The notes below the pieces were generated by a model. It was given only the letters and a program-made list of their open reading frames with translations, was not told the DNA's origin and did no database searches. This document shows positions 7,893-15,838 of a stretch of 56,540 nt of DNA, piece after piece. A program made the translations under genes and the position numbers. Position 1 is the stretch's first letter. Each line of letters opens with the position of its first letter. Location of the stretch: the NCBI GenBank assembly GCA_964559535.1, contig CAZLIC010000018.1:1-56540 (forward strand), in the 5' to 3' direction. Source of the DNA: CAZLIC01 sp964559535. Its GTDB lineage: Bacteria > Pseudomonadota > Alphaproteobacteria > Rhodobacterales > Rhodobacteraceae.

Positions 7893-9110
7893 TCACCGTT
7901 CGCGCCCCTTGCCCAGAAGGCGGCCGATCAGGAACGAGGTGCGGGGTTCGTAGGTGTAGGCGGTGCGGGTGCTGGCGGGCCTTGCACGCATGCGGGCGAT
8001 GCCGAAGACCACCAGCGCGATGTGGGCGAGCGAGAGCATGGCGAACATGGCGGCGGGGCCGTAGGCGGCAATCACCAGCGCAGCGGTCAGCGGGCTGGCA
8101 ATGGCGCCGACCGCGTAGAGGAACATGTGGGCGGCGGAAAGTTCAACCCTTTCATGGCTTTCAGCATAGTCGTGGGCGTGGGCGGTAGAAACGGAATAGA
8201 CCGGCAGGGTGACGAAGCCGAAGAAACCCGCCGCCAGAAACACCGCCACCGGCCCCGCCGGCGCCGAAGCCACGGTCAGCCAGCAGGCCGCCACCGCCGC
8301 CACCGAAAGGCCCATCAGGACACTGCGCCGGTCGTACTTGTCGGCCAGCCAGCCGATGGGAACCTGCGCCAGCGCGCCGCCCAGCACATAGGCCGCAAGG
8401 AACAGCGCAATGCGGTCCGGGGCAAGGCCCACCTGGATGCCATAGACCGGCCCGACCATGCGGAAGGCGGCACCGGTGATGCCCGAGACCACGACGCCCG
8501 CCGCGCCCAGGGGCGATTTTTCCCAGGCAAGGCGTGGTCTCAGGCGCGGGGCCTGAGGGGTTTCGGGGGCTTCGGTGCGCGACAGCGAGATGGGCAGGAT
8601 GGCCGCGCAGCACAGCAGCGCCAGAAGGTTGTACGAGATGTAGGCGGCGGGCGACAGCACCGCGATCATCAGCTGCGCACCCAGCGACCCGGCGATGTCG
8701 ACCACGCGGTAGACGCCCATGGTGCGGCCGCGCGTTTCGTTGGTAATGCGGGCCTGCAGCCAGGCCTCGATGATGGTGTAACATCCGGCCACCGACAGGC
8801 CCGACGCCAGCCGCATGACGGACCACGCATAGGCGTCGACCCACATCATGTGGGCGAGGATGCCGATGGTGCCCGCGGCGGTGAAGGCGGCAAAGGCGCG
8901 GGCATGACCCACGCCGCCCATCAGCCGCGGCGCCCACCAGCAGCCGATGAAGAAGCCGAAGAAATGCGCCGAGCCAAGGAGGCCCACCTCGGCGGTGGTG
9001 AACCCCAGCGCCTCGCCCGAGATGGCATCGAGCGGGGCCACCCCGCCGAGGCCCAGTTGCAGCAGGACGACCGACAGGAACAGGGCGGCGAAGGAGACCA
9101 GAAGGCGCAT
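7893..9110 (-). CDS. MFS transporter (YcaD-like)
   Basis: A 405-residue inner-membrane permease with about twelve hydrophobic segments in two six-helix halves. The loop between helices 2 and 3 carries a WWAPRLMGGVG pattern and the later half has GWLADKYDRRSVL, the MFS signature with DR pairs. The overall pattern (SVAGCYTIIEAWLQARITNETRGR) is that of the YcaD/UMF-like family of unknown substrate. It is the first gene left of metG on the same strand with a 59-bp gap, so it may be transcribed alone. No substrate can be named. Confidence 0.85.
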   Translation of the reverse strand: MRLLVSFAALFLSVVLLQLGLGGVAPLDAISGEALGFTTAEVGLLGSAHFFGFFIGCWWAPRLMGGVGHARAFAAFTAAGTIGILAHMMWVDAYAWSVMRLASGLSVAGCYTIIEAWLQARITNETRGRTMGVYRVVDIAGSLGAQLMIAVLSPAAYISYNLLALLCCAAILPISLSRTEAPETPQAPRLRPRLAWEKSPLGAAGVVVSGITGAAFRMVGPVYGIQVGLAPDRIALFLAAYVLGGALAQVPIGWLADKYDRRSVLMGLSVAAVAACWLTVASAPAGPVAVFLAAGFFGFVTLPVYSVSTAHAHDYAESHERVELSAAHMFLYAVGAIASPLTAALVIAAYGPAAMFAMLSLAHIALVVFGIARMRARPASTRTAYTYEPRTSFLIGRLLGKGRER

Positions 9111-9207
9111 GGGTCAACCTGTGCACCGGCGCGCGGAAGGTGCAAGCCCCGGCACAGGCGATGCGGCGTGGGGGAATGATCCTGCTGCGTCGTGCGGGTG
9201 GCGGCCG

Positions 9208-9248
9208 CCGGGGCTCTGCCCCGGACCCAGGGATATTTGTGCCAAGAT
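9208..9248. repeat. Intergenic hairpin with conserved flank (dispersed Rhodobacteraceae-type repeat)
   Basis: A perfect 7-bp stem (CCGGGGC, TCT loop, GCCCCGG at 9208-9224) is followed by ACCCAGGGATATTTGTGCC and AAGATGA. The spacer at 50082-50170 has the same layout: a G/C hairpin, then GTGTTTCCGCAAGGATGA. I recall similar elements in many Rhodobacteraceae intergenic regions. It lies 3' of the YceI gene and may also end its transcription. Confidence 0.5.
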
Positions 9249-9288
9249 GAATGGGGCAGGGGGGCGAAGGATGTTCCCCGCCTGCGCG

Positions 9289-9849
9289 TCAGTCGACGCG
9301 GGCGATGCGGGCCAGGATGTCGAGCGCGACGTTATCGCCCACCATGTCGGCCCAGCCGGTGGCGCCATAGGCGGCGCGGCTGACGCTGCCGGTCAGGCGG
9401 ATGGAGAGACGCGAGAGGTCGCCTGGCGCGCTGCCCTTCTGCTGGTAAAGTTGCGCATCCAGCCGGATCGGGCGGGTCACGCCGCGGATGGTCAGGTCGC
9501 CGTCCACCACGGCGCCGGTGCCTGCGGCACGCACGCGGCGGCTGGCAAAGCTGATGGTCGGGAATTGCCCGGTGTTCAGCACGTCGGGCCCCTTCATGGC
9601 CTGCGCGGCGAAGGGGAAACTGGCCTGTGCGCGGGCGGCATCCAGCGTGACGTGGATGCGGCTGTTGGCGACGCTGTCGAAGTCGAGCGTCAGGTCGGCG
9701 CGGGTGACAGGCATCTGCCCGGTGATGGGACCGCCGGCGAAGCTGGTCTTGAAACCCACGACCGAGGCGCTGGTGTCAAGCCGGTAGGGCACCGGGTCGG
9801 CCAGGGCGGGGGTTGCGGCAAGGAGGAGGGCGAGGATGAGGCGGTGCAT
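9289..9849 (-). CDS. YceI-family periplasmic lipid-binding-type protein
   Basis: A 186-residue lipocalin-like protein. The start at 9849 gives a clear Sec signal peptide (MHRLILALLLAATPALA, cut before DPVPYRLD). The mature part has the YceI pattern: YRLDTSASVVGFKTSFAGGPITGQM, then DFDSVANSRIHVTLDAARAQ, FPTISFASRRV and DGDLTIRGVTRPI. YceI proteins form an eight-strand barrel with a hydrophobic cavity that binds isoprenoid-like lipids. A longer open frame upstream has no ribosome site and would hide the signal peptide. It diverges from the TPR gene at 9965 over a 115-bp spacer. Confidence 0.9.
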   Translation of the reverse strand: MHRLILALLLAATPALADPVPYRLDTSASVVGFKTSFAGGPITGQMPVTRADLTLDFDSVANSRIHVTLDAARAQASFPFAAQAMKGPDVLNTGQFPTISFASRRVRAAGTGAVVDGDLTIRGVTRPIRLDAQLYQQKGSAPGDLSRLSIRLTGSVSRAAYGATGWADMVGDNVALDILARIARVD

Positions 9850-9964
9850 GCATGGGGCCCCTTTCGCCGGGCAGAGTGGCACGTTTCCGTGCGGCTGTCG
9901 CCGGGGGGTAGACCTTGGCCGGACCGGGGGGCTAGGCTTTGCGTCCTTGGGCGTGGGGGTTGGC

Positions 9965-11374
9965 ATGGCGGCGTGGCGGATACGGGCGGCGGTGGTTCTG
10001 TGGGCGCTGGGGCCAATGGCGGCCTCGGCGCAGGATGCGGAGGCGCTGGCAGCGCGTCTGGCCGAAGACCTGGCGGAGCGGCAGGCGGCGCTGGCCACGG
10101 CGGCGCCCGAGGCGGTTCCGGCGCTGCTGGACGAGATGGCCGCCTTGCGCGCGGCGCTGGCCGACCCGGTGCGCGCGGCGGCCGATCTGGCGGCGGTGCA
10201 GGGCCGCGTGCAGGCGCTGCGCGAGCTGTATGCGGGCGAGCCTGGGTTGGCGCAGGTGGAGGCCGCGGCGGCGGCGCTGGTGGCGGGCGATGTGGCGGCG
10301 GCCGAGGCCGAGATGGACGCGCTGCGCGGCGAGGCCGAAGTGCAGGCGGCCCGGGCGGCGCGGGTGATCCGCGCGGCGGGCGATCTGGCGGCGGCGCGCG
10401 GCGCGCGGGTCGAGGCCGGGCGGGCCTTCGTGCGGGCGGCGGCGCTGGACCCGACCTATGAGAATCTGGCGGCGGCGGTGGCGGGCGCGCGCGAGGCAAG
10501 CGATCTGGGCACGGCGGCGGCCTATGGCCCGGCGCTCTTGGGGGCGGCGGTGCGGCAGTTCGGGCAGGGCAGCGCGGTGCACGGGCAGGCGCTGGCATCG
10601 GTGGCGCAGACCATGCTGGCGGCGGGCCAGCTGGCCGAGGCCGAGCCGTTGCTGCGCAATGCGGTGGCGGTGTCGCGCGGGCCGAACGGGGCGCGCGATG
10701 CGGGCTATGCCGAGCGGCTGAACAATCTGGGCCTGCTGCTGCGGGCCACCGGGCGCGACGGCGAAGCCGAGGCCCTGTTGCGGGAGGCGGTGGAAGTGGA
10801 CCGCGCGGTTCTGGGTGAGCGGCACCCGGATGTGGCGCTGCGGATGGGCAACCTGGCCGACCTGCTGGCCGCCACCGGGCGGTCCGAGGAGGCGGGGGCG
10901 CTGTACGGCCGCGCGCTGGGCGTGGCGCTGGGCACGCAGGGCGAGGCGCATCCTGACACGGCGCAGCGGGCGGGGGCGCTGGCGGCGTTCCTTCAGGCGC
11001 AGGGCGATGTGGGGGCGGGTGCGGCCTGGGCCGAGGCGCTGCGGCTGACGGAACTGGCCTTCGGGCCGGGGCACCCCGAGTTGCCGGTGCGGCTGGCGCA
11101 GCTGGCCGACCGGTTGCGCGACACCGGGCAGGGTGAGGCGGCCGAGGGCGCCTACCGCGCGGCGGTGGAGGTGCTGGCGGAGGGGGGCGAGGCGGCGCGG
11201 GCCGATCACGGGAGAGCGCTGAACAACCTGGGGCTTTATCTTTCGGGCGTCGGGCGCAAGGACGAGGCGGTGCCGCTGTTCCGGCAGGCGGTGGAGGTGC
11301 TGGTGGGGGTGCTGGGCGAAGGCGACCCGGCGGTGGCCACGGTGCGGGCGAACCTGACGGCGGCCGGCGGTTGA
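9965..11374 (+). CDS. Secreted tetratricopeptide-repeat protein
   Basis: A 469-residue protein with a signal peptide (residues 1-21, ending AASA-QD). A long Ala-rich helical region (about 22-170) is followed by tandem TPRs of the kinesin-light-chain kind, about 42 residues apart: units such as LNNLGLLLRATGRDGEAEALL, MGNLADLLAATGRSEEAGALY and LNNLGLYLSGVGRKDEAVPLF, each followed by a GERHPDV/GEAHPDT type loop. It is probably a periplasmic scaffold. No partner is evident, except that the rhomboid gene follows 30 bp later on the same strand. GC content is extreme even for this window. The ATG at 9965 is chosen for the signal peptide; the ribosome site is weak. Confidence 0.82.
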   Translation: MAAWRIRAAVVLWALGPMAASAQDAEALAARLAEDLAERQAALATAAPEAVPALLDEMAALRAALADPVRAAADLAAVQGRVQALRELYAGEPGLAQVEAAAAALVAGDVAAAEAEMDALRGEAEVQAARAARVIRAAGDLAAARGARVEAGRAFVRAAALDPTYENLAAAVAGAREASDLGTAAAYGPALLGAAVRQFGQGSAVHGQALASVAQTMLAAGQLAEAEPLLRNAVAVSRGPNGARDAGYAERLNNLGLLLRATGRDGEAEALLREAVEVDRAVLGERHPDVALRMGNLADLLAATGRSEEAGALYGRALGVALGTQGEAHPDTAQRAGALAAFLQAQGDVGAGAAWAEALRLTELAFGPGHPELPVRLAQLADRLRDTGQGEAAEGAYRAAVEVLAEGGEAARADHGRALNNLGLYLSGVGRKDEAVPLFRQAVEVLVGVLGEGDPAVATVRANLTAAGG

Positions 11375-11404
11375 CGGCCGGACCGTGCCGGGTGAGGGTC
11401 GCAC

Positions 11405-12136
11405 ATGTTTCCGATCCGCGACCATAACCCCTCTGGCCGCACACCCTGGGTCTGCCGGGTGCTGGTGCTGCTGAATGCCGTGATCTTCGTGGCCTACTGG
11501 TACGGGCTGCCGGATGACCGGGCGCTGATGCGGTTCTTCGTTGACTGGGGGCTGGTGCCCGCGCTGGTGACGCAGGGGCAGGGCTGGGGCGGGTTCGTGA
11601 CCTCGATGTTCCTGCACGGCGGGTGGATGCACCTTTTGGGCAACCTGCTGTTCCTGTGGATTTTCGGGGACAACATGGAAGACGTGCTGGGGCATGTGCG
11701 GTTCCTGCTGTTCTATCTGGCCGGGGGCGTGCTGGCAGCGGGGGGGCAGGTGCTGGCCGAGCCTTTCAGCCCGGTGCCCATGGTGGGCGCCTCGGGCGCG
11801 ATTGCGGCGGTGCTGGGGGGGTATCTTCTGATGTTCCCGCGGGCGAAGGTGGATGTGCTGCTGATCTTCATCATCTTCTTCCGCATCGTGGCGGTGCCTG
11901 CCTGGCTGGTGCTGGGGCTGTGGGTGGGGTTCCAGGTGGTGGGCGGGTTTTCTGCCGTGCAGGACGGGGTGGCCTACTGGGCGCATCTGGGCGGGTTTGC
12001 CGCCGGTCTGGTTCTGGTGCTGCCGCTGTGGCTGGCGCGGGGCGGCACCGGGGGCTGGGCGGCCACGCATGGCGCCCCGCCGCATCCGCCAGCCCCGGTG
12101 CCGTCGCGCTGGGCGATGCCGCGGGTGCGGCGCTGA
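11405..12136 (+). CDS. Rhomboid-family intramembrane serine protease
   Basis: A 243-residue polytopic membrane protein with about seven hydrophobic segments. The catalytic dyad is visible: Ser in GASGAIAAVLGGY near residue 131 and His in YWAHLGGFAAG near residue 196. The conserved HGGWMHLLGNLLFLWIFGDN loop/helix 2 region supplies the oxyanion Asn and His. These enzymes cut transmembrane segments of other membrane proteins. Length and layout fit the bacterial group with a C-terminal Pro-rich cytoplasmic tail. It follows the TPR gene closely and may share its promoter. Confidence 0.93.
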   Translation: MFPIRDHNPSGRTPWVCRVLVLLNAVIFVAYWYGLPDDRALMRFFVDWGLVPALVTQGQGWGGFVTSMFLHGGWMHLLGNLLFLWIFGDNMEDVLGHVRFLLFYLAGGVLAAGGQVLAEPFSPVPMVGASGAIAAVLGGYLLMFPRAKVDVLLIFIIFFRIVAVPAWLVLGLWVGFQVVGGFSAVQDGVAYWAHLGGFAAGLVLVLPLWLARGGTGGWAATHGAPPHPPAPVPSRWAMPRVRR

Positions 12137-12273
12137 GCCAGAGCGCGGCACGTGAACGAAAGCCCGCAACCCCCGGATGAACCGCGCGGAAAGCCTTGCG
12201 CAGGGACGCCGGGTTTTGCCAAGGTGGCACACGGCCTGCCCAGGGCCGCCGAACATGGAGCCCCCGGCCCGTC

Positions 12274-12780
12274 ATGCCACCATTCCTGATTGCCTATGTC
12301 CACGCGGTCGAAAGGCTGAACCGCCGTGTTGGCCGTGCCGCGATGTATCTGCTGTTCGTGCTGATGGCTGTCATGTTGTGGGCGGCCGGGGCCCGCGCGG
12401 CCGGTGCGCCGCCGATCTGGACGGACGAGACGGCGCAGTTCGTCCTGATGGGCTATTTCATGCTGGGCGGCGCCTGGGCCATGCAGGAAGGCGCCCAGGT
12501 GCGGATGGACGTGTTCTATACCAACTGGCGGCCCCGCACGCAGGCGCTGGTGGACGCAGTGACCATCTTTGCGCTGATCTTCTATCTGGTGGTGCTGCTG
12601 TGGGGGGGCGTCGAGAGCACGGCCTATGCCTTTGAATACGGCGAGCGGAAGTCGGGCCTGTGGCGGCCCTACATGGCACCGGTGAAGATTGCGATGGTGG
12701 CGGGGACCGTACTGATGCTGCTGCAATGCACGGCCTTCCTGATCCGCGACATCGCGCGCGCCCGCGGGCAGGAGATCTGA
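12274..12780 (+). CDS. dctQ: TRAP transporter small permease (DctQ type)
   Basis: A 168-residue inner-membrane protein with four hydrophobic segments, the usual DctQ build. The stretch WTDETAQFVLMGYFMLGGAWAM with a nearby VRMDVFYTNW is the typical signature of the small subunit. It joins DctM and a periplasmic DctP to form a sodium-driven carboxylate importer. The ATG at 12274 begins the aligned part; the open frame runs 26 codons further without support. DctM follows after 3 bp. Confidence 0.88.
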   Translation: MPPFLIAYVHAVERLNRRVGRAAMYLLFVLMAVMLWAAGARAAGAPPIWTDETAQFVLMGYFMLGGAWAMQEGAQVRMDVFYTNWRPRTQALVDAVTIFALIFYLVVLLWGGVESTAYAFEYGERKSGLWRPYMAPVKIAMVAGTVLMLLQCTAFLIRDIARARGQEI

Positions 12781-12783
12781 TCC

Positions 12784-14121
12784 ATGGAAGGCCAGTGGAT
12801 CGCGCTTTTGATGTTTCTGTCGATGCTGATGCTGCTGGTGACGGGGCAGCGGATGTTCGGCGTGATCGGGGTGGTGGCGGTGGTGGCCGCCATGCTGCTG
12901 TGGGGCGACCGGGGCGGCTATGACATTGCCTTTTCGCAGACGCTGAAGGTGATGTCGTGGTCGCCGCTGCTGACGCTGCCGATGTTCATCTTCATGGGCT
13001 ACGTCATGGCCGAGACGCGGATGGCGGACGACCTGTACCGCATGTTCCACGTCTGGTTCGGCCCGATTCCCGGTGGGCTGGCGGTGGGCACCATCCTGCT
13101 GATGGTGATGATTTCGGCGATGAACGGGCTGTCGGTGGCGGGCATGGCCATCGGCTGCACCATCGCGCTGCCCGAGATGATCCGCCGCGGATACGACAAG
13201 CAGCTGGTGATCGGCATGATCCAGGGCGGATCGTCGCTCGGCATCCTGATTCCGCCCTCGGTGGTGCTGGTGCTGTACGCGCTGATCGCGCGGCAGCCGG
13301 TCAGCGACCTTTGGCTGGCCGGCATCTTTCCGGGGCTGGTGATGGCCGGGCTGTTCGCGGCCTATGCGCTGATCCGTTGCGGGCTGAACCCCAGTCTTGG
13401 CCCGGCCCTGCCGCCCGACGAACGCGCGCAGGTGACCTGGGGCGAGAAGATCGGGCTTCTGGGCGCGGGCGTGATGCCGGTGTTCATCTTTGCCGTCATG
13501 ATGGTGCCCTTTGTCACCGGCTATGTCCGGCTGGTGGAAAGCAGCTGCATCGGCGCCATTGCGGCCACGCTGGTGGCGGCGGGCAAGGGGCGCCTGACTT
13601 GGGCGGTAATCGAAAGCTGCACCAAGAGCACGCTGATGATCAGCTGCATGTTCTTGTGGATCATCCTGGCCGCGCTGGCCTTTGGCGCGGTGTTCGACGG
13701 CTTGCGCGCGGTTGAGGCGGTGGAGTTCCTGTTCGTGGGACAGCTGGGGCTGGACCCCTGGACCATCCTGATCCTGATGCAGCTGTCGTTTCTGGTGATG
13801 GGTGCGTTTCTGGACGACACGGCGATGTTGGTGATCGTGGCGCCCTTGTACATTCCGCTGGTGGGGCAGCTTGACCTTGGCATCGAGGCGCCGCTGATCT
13901 GGTACGGCGTGCTGTATACGGTCACCTGCCAGATCGCCTACCTGACGCCGCCTTTCGGGTATAACCTGTTCCTGATGCGGGCGATGTCGGCCGAGGCGGC
14001 GTCGCTGGCCGACATCTACCGCGCCATCATTCCCATCGTGGTGATGATGGTCATCACGCTGGGCATCCTGATGCTGTTCCCCGGCATTGCCACCTGGCTG
14101 CCCCTGCAGTTCCGAACCTAA
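12784..14121 (+). CDS. dctM: TRAP transporter large permease (DctM type)
   Basis: A 445-residue permease with about twelve hydrophobic segments and the family's landmarks: FIFMGYVMAETRMADDLY, a GGLAVGTILLMVMISAMNG segment, GMIQGGSSLGILIPPSVVLVLYA, and late LDDTAMLVIVAPLYIPL and LTPPFGYNLFLMRA. It is the sodium-coupled transport subunit that works with the preceding DctQ. AGGAG lies upstream of the ATG. The gene order is Q-M-P, with the binding protein last, as in the mannitol/chloroaromatic-type cluster of the family. Confidence 0.93.
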   Translation: MEGQWIALLMFLSMLMLLVTGQRMFGVIGVVAVVAAMLLWGDRGGYDIAFSQTLKVMSWSPLLTLPMFIFMGYVMAETRMADDLYRMFHVWFGPIPGGLAVGTILLMVMISAMNGLSVAGMAIGCTIALPEMIRRGYDKQLVIGMIQGGSSLGILIPPSVVLVLYALIARQPVSDLWLAGIFPGLVMAGLFAAYALIRCGLNPSLGPALPPDERAQVTWGEKIGLLGAGVMPVFIFAVMMVPFVTGYVRLVESSCIGAIAATLVAAGKGRLTWAVIESCTKSTLMISCMFLWIILAALAFGAVFDGLRAVEAVEFLFVGQLGLDPWTILILMQLSFLVMGAFLDDTAMLVIVAPLYIPLVGQLDLGIEAPLIWYGVLYTVTCQIAYLTPPFGYNLFLMRAMSAEAASLADIYRAIIPIVVMMVITLGILMLFPGIATWLPLQFRT

Positions 14122-14162
14122 CCGCCGGGCGGGAGCCCCGGCCCAACAGTGGAGAGACGACA

Positions 14163-15200
14163 ATGACAACAAGACGCAAGCTCTTGACCACAGGCCTGAT
14201 CGGCGCGGGCGCCACGCTGGCCGCCCCCGCCGTGGTCACCGCGCAGGCGCCGATCAAGTGGCGGCTGCAAACCTATGCCGGGTCCACGCTGGGCGAATTC
14301 GTGGTCAAGCCCGCCATCGACGCGTTCAACAAGATCGCGGCCGGGCAGATGGAGATCGAACTCTACTACGCCGACCAGTTGATCCCGACGGGCGAACTGT
14401 TCCAGGCGCTGCAGCGCGGCACCATCGACGCCGTGCAGTCCGATGACGACAGCATGGCCTCGCCCACCGAAGTGACGGTGTTCGGCGGCTACTTCCCGCT
14501 GGGCCTTCGCTATTCGCTGGACGTGCCGGTGCTGTTCAACAAGTACGGGCTGGATGCGATCTGGAAAGAGGAATACGGCAAGGTGGGCGTGCAGCACATC
14601 AGCGCCGGGTCGTGGGACCCCTGCCATTTCGCGACCAAGGACCCGATCAACTCGCTGGCCGATCTGGACGGCAAGCGCATCTTCACCTTCCCGACGGCGG
14701 GCCGGTTCCTCGCGCAGTTCGGCGTGGTGCCGGTGAACGTGCCCTATTCGGATGCCGAAATGGCCGTGCAGACCGGTGAGATCGACGGCATCGCCTGGTC
14801 GGGGATCACCGAGGTGATGACGGTGGGCTGGTCGAACGTGACCAAGTACTTCCTGACGAACAACATCTCGGGCGCGTGGATCGGCCACTTCTTTGCCAAC
14901 CAGGACCGCTGGAACGAACTGCCCGACCATCTGAAGGAACTGGTGAAGGTGTGCTTCGAGCAGTCGCACTACTATCGCCAGCACTGGTACTGGGGTGGCG
15001 AGGCCGACCTGCGGGTGAACGGCGGCAAGCTGGCGCTGACGACGATTCCCGATGCCGAATGGGCCACGGTGGAAACCGCCGCGGCCAAGTTCTGGGACGA
15101 AATCGCCGCCGAGAGCGAGACGAAGGCCAAGATCGTGGCCATCATCAAGCAGTACAACGACCTGATGAACAAGTCGGGTCGCCCCTACCGCTATTCCTGA
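14163..15200 (+). CDS. dctP: TRAP transporter substrate-binding protein (DctP type), Tat-exported
   Basis: A 345-residue periplasmic binding protein. The N-terminus has two consecutive arginines (MTTRRKLLTTG) before a hydrophobic stretch ending AAPAVVTAQA, consistent with a Tat signal. The mature sequence shows DctP features: WRLQTYAGSTLGEF, a GELFQALQRGTIDAVQSDDDSM helix and GEIDGIAWSGITEVMTVGWSNVTKYF, where the arginine/carboxylate-site region usually lies. It is probably specific for an organic anion such as a keto or sugar acid, but no ligand can be named. GGAGAGACGACA precedes the ATG, and a strong hairpin follows. Confidence 0.9.
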   Translation: MTTRRKLLTTGLIGAGATLAAPAVVTAQAPIKWRLQTYAGSTLGEFVVKPAIDAFNKIAAGQMEIELYYADQLIPTGELFQALQRGTIDAVQSDDDSMASPTEVTVFGGYFPLGLRYSLDVPVLFNKYGLDAIWKEEYGKVGVQHISAGSWDPCHFATKDPINSLADLDGKRIFTFPTAGRFLAQFGVVPVNVPYSDAEMAVQTGEIDGIAWSGITEVMTVGWSNVTKYFLTNNISGAWIGHFFANQDRWNELPDHLKELVKVCFEQSHYYRQHWYWGGEADLRVNGGKLALTTIPDAEWATVETAAAKFWDEIAAESETKAKIVAIIKQYNDLMNKSGRPYRYS

Positions 15201-15207
15201 CGGCTTC

Positions 15208-15237
15208 GGGCGGCCCCTGCTTTGGCGGGGGCCGCCC
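15208..15237 (+). terminator. Hairpin terminator after the TRAP operon
   Basis: A perfect 10-bp stem (GGGCGGCCCC with GGGGCCGCCC) and a 10-nt loop begin 8 bp after the dctP stop. Only TT follows, so it is a strong hairpin with a poor U-tract. It isolates the operon from the tRNA-His gene. Confidence 0.7.
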
Positions 15238-15317
15238 TTCCACAATGGCTTGAGGCTGCCCGGGGCATGTGCTATCGGCCCCGCGGCGGCGCCCGTGACG
15301 GGCACTGCCATGTCGGA

Positions 15318-15394
15318 GCCGCCTTAGCTCAGTTGGTTAGAGCACCAGATTGTGGATCTGGGGGTCCCCCGTTCGAGCCGGGGAGGCGGTACCA
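15318..15394 (+). tRNA. tRNA-His (anticodon GTG)
   Basis: A 77-nt cloverleaf with encoded CCA. The acceptor stem is GCCGCCT with AGGCGGT, the anticodon arm CCAGA-TTGTGGA-TCTGG gives GUG, and the T arm is CCCCG-TTCGAGC-CGGGG. The discriminator is A73 and there is no encoded G-1 opposite a C73. That combination is the alphaproteobacterial form of tRNA-His, read by their divergent HisRS. Confidence 0.95.
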
Positions 15395-15409
15395 TCCGGC
15401 CTTTGTCGA

Positions 15410-15838
15410 TCATGACAGATGAAGCGTTGCGGCGGCAAGCAGGGCATAGCGGCCCGCCTTGGCCAGTGTGACCACGGCAAGGAACCGCCACAGCGGTTCG
15501 CGCAGGGCCCCCGCGGCCAGCGTCAGCGGATCGCCCACCACCGGCACCCATGAGGCCAGAAGGCTGGGCCAGCCCCAGCGGGCATACCAGGCCTGCGCCT
15601 GGGCCAGCCGCGCCGGGGCGACGGGAAAGCGCGGGTGGTGCTGCCAGCGCAGAAGGAAACGCCCCAGCCCCCAGTTCACCAGAGACCCCAGCACGTTGCC
15701 CACCGTGGCCACCGCAAGCAGCAGCGGCACGGGATGCGCGCCCTGCAGGATCAGCGCCGCCAGCACCGCTTCGGACTGGGCAGGCACCAGGGTGGCGGCC
15801 AGAAGCGCAGCGGCGAACAGCGCGGCAAGGGCGGTCAC
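15410..15838 (-). CDS. YqaA-family (DedA-like) membrane protein
   Basis: A 142-residue inner-membrane protein of the SNARE-associated/DedA superfamily, short YqaA branch. It shows about four hydrophobic stretches with the family pattern: VPAQSEAVLAALI, VATVGNVLGSLVNWGLGRFL, and a reentrant SWVPVVGDPLTLAAGALR, where VVGDP is the characteristic motif. These proteins are linked to lipid transport and proton balance, but the role of YqaA is poorly defined. The GTG start overlaps the stop of the SbcC-like gene (GTGA), so its translation is probably coupled to that gene. Confidence 0.85.
   Translation of the reverse strand: MTALAALFAAALLAATLVPAQSEAVLAALILQGAHPVPLLLAVATVGNVLGSLVNWGLGRFLLRWQHHPRFPVAPARLAQAQAWYARWGWPSLLASWVPVVGDPLTLAAGALREPLWRFLAVVTLAKAGRYALLAAATLHLS

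Noticed and set aside
14118..15311. Long minus-strand frame opposite the TRAP binding-protein gene
   Set aside because: High-GC sequence gives long antisense frames; the plus-strand gene is clearly real.
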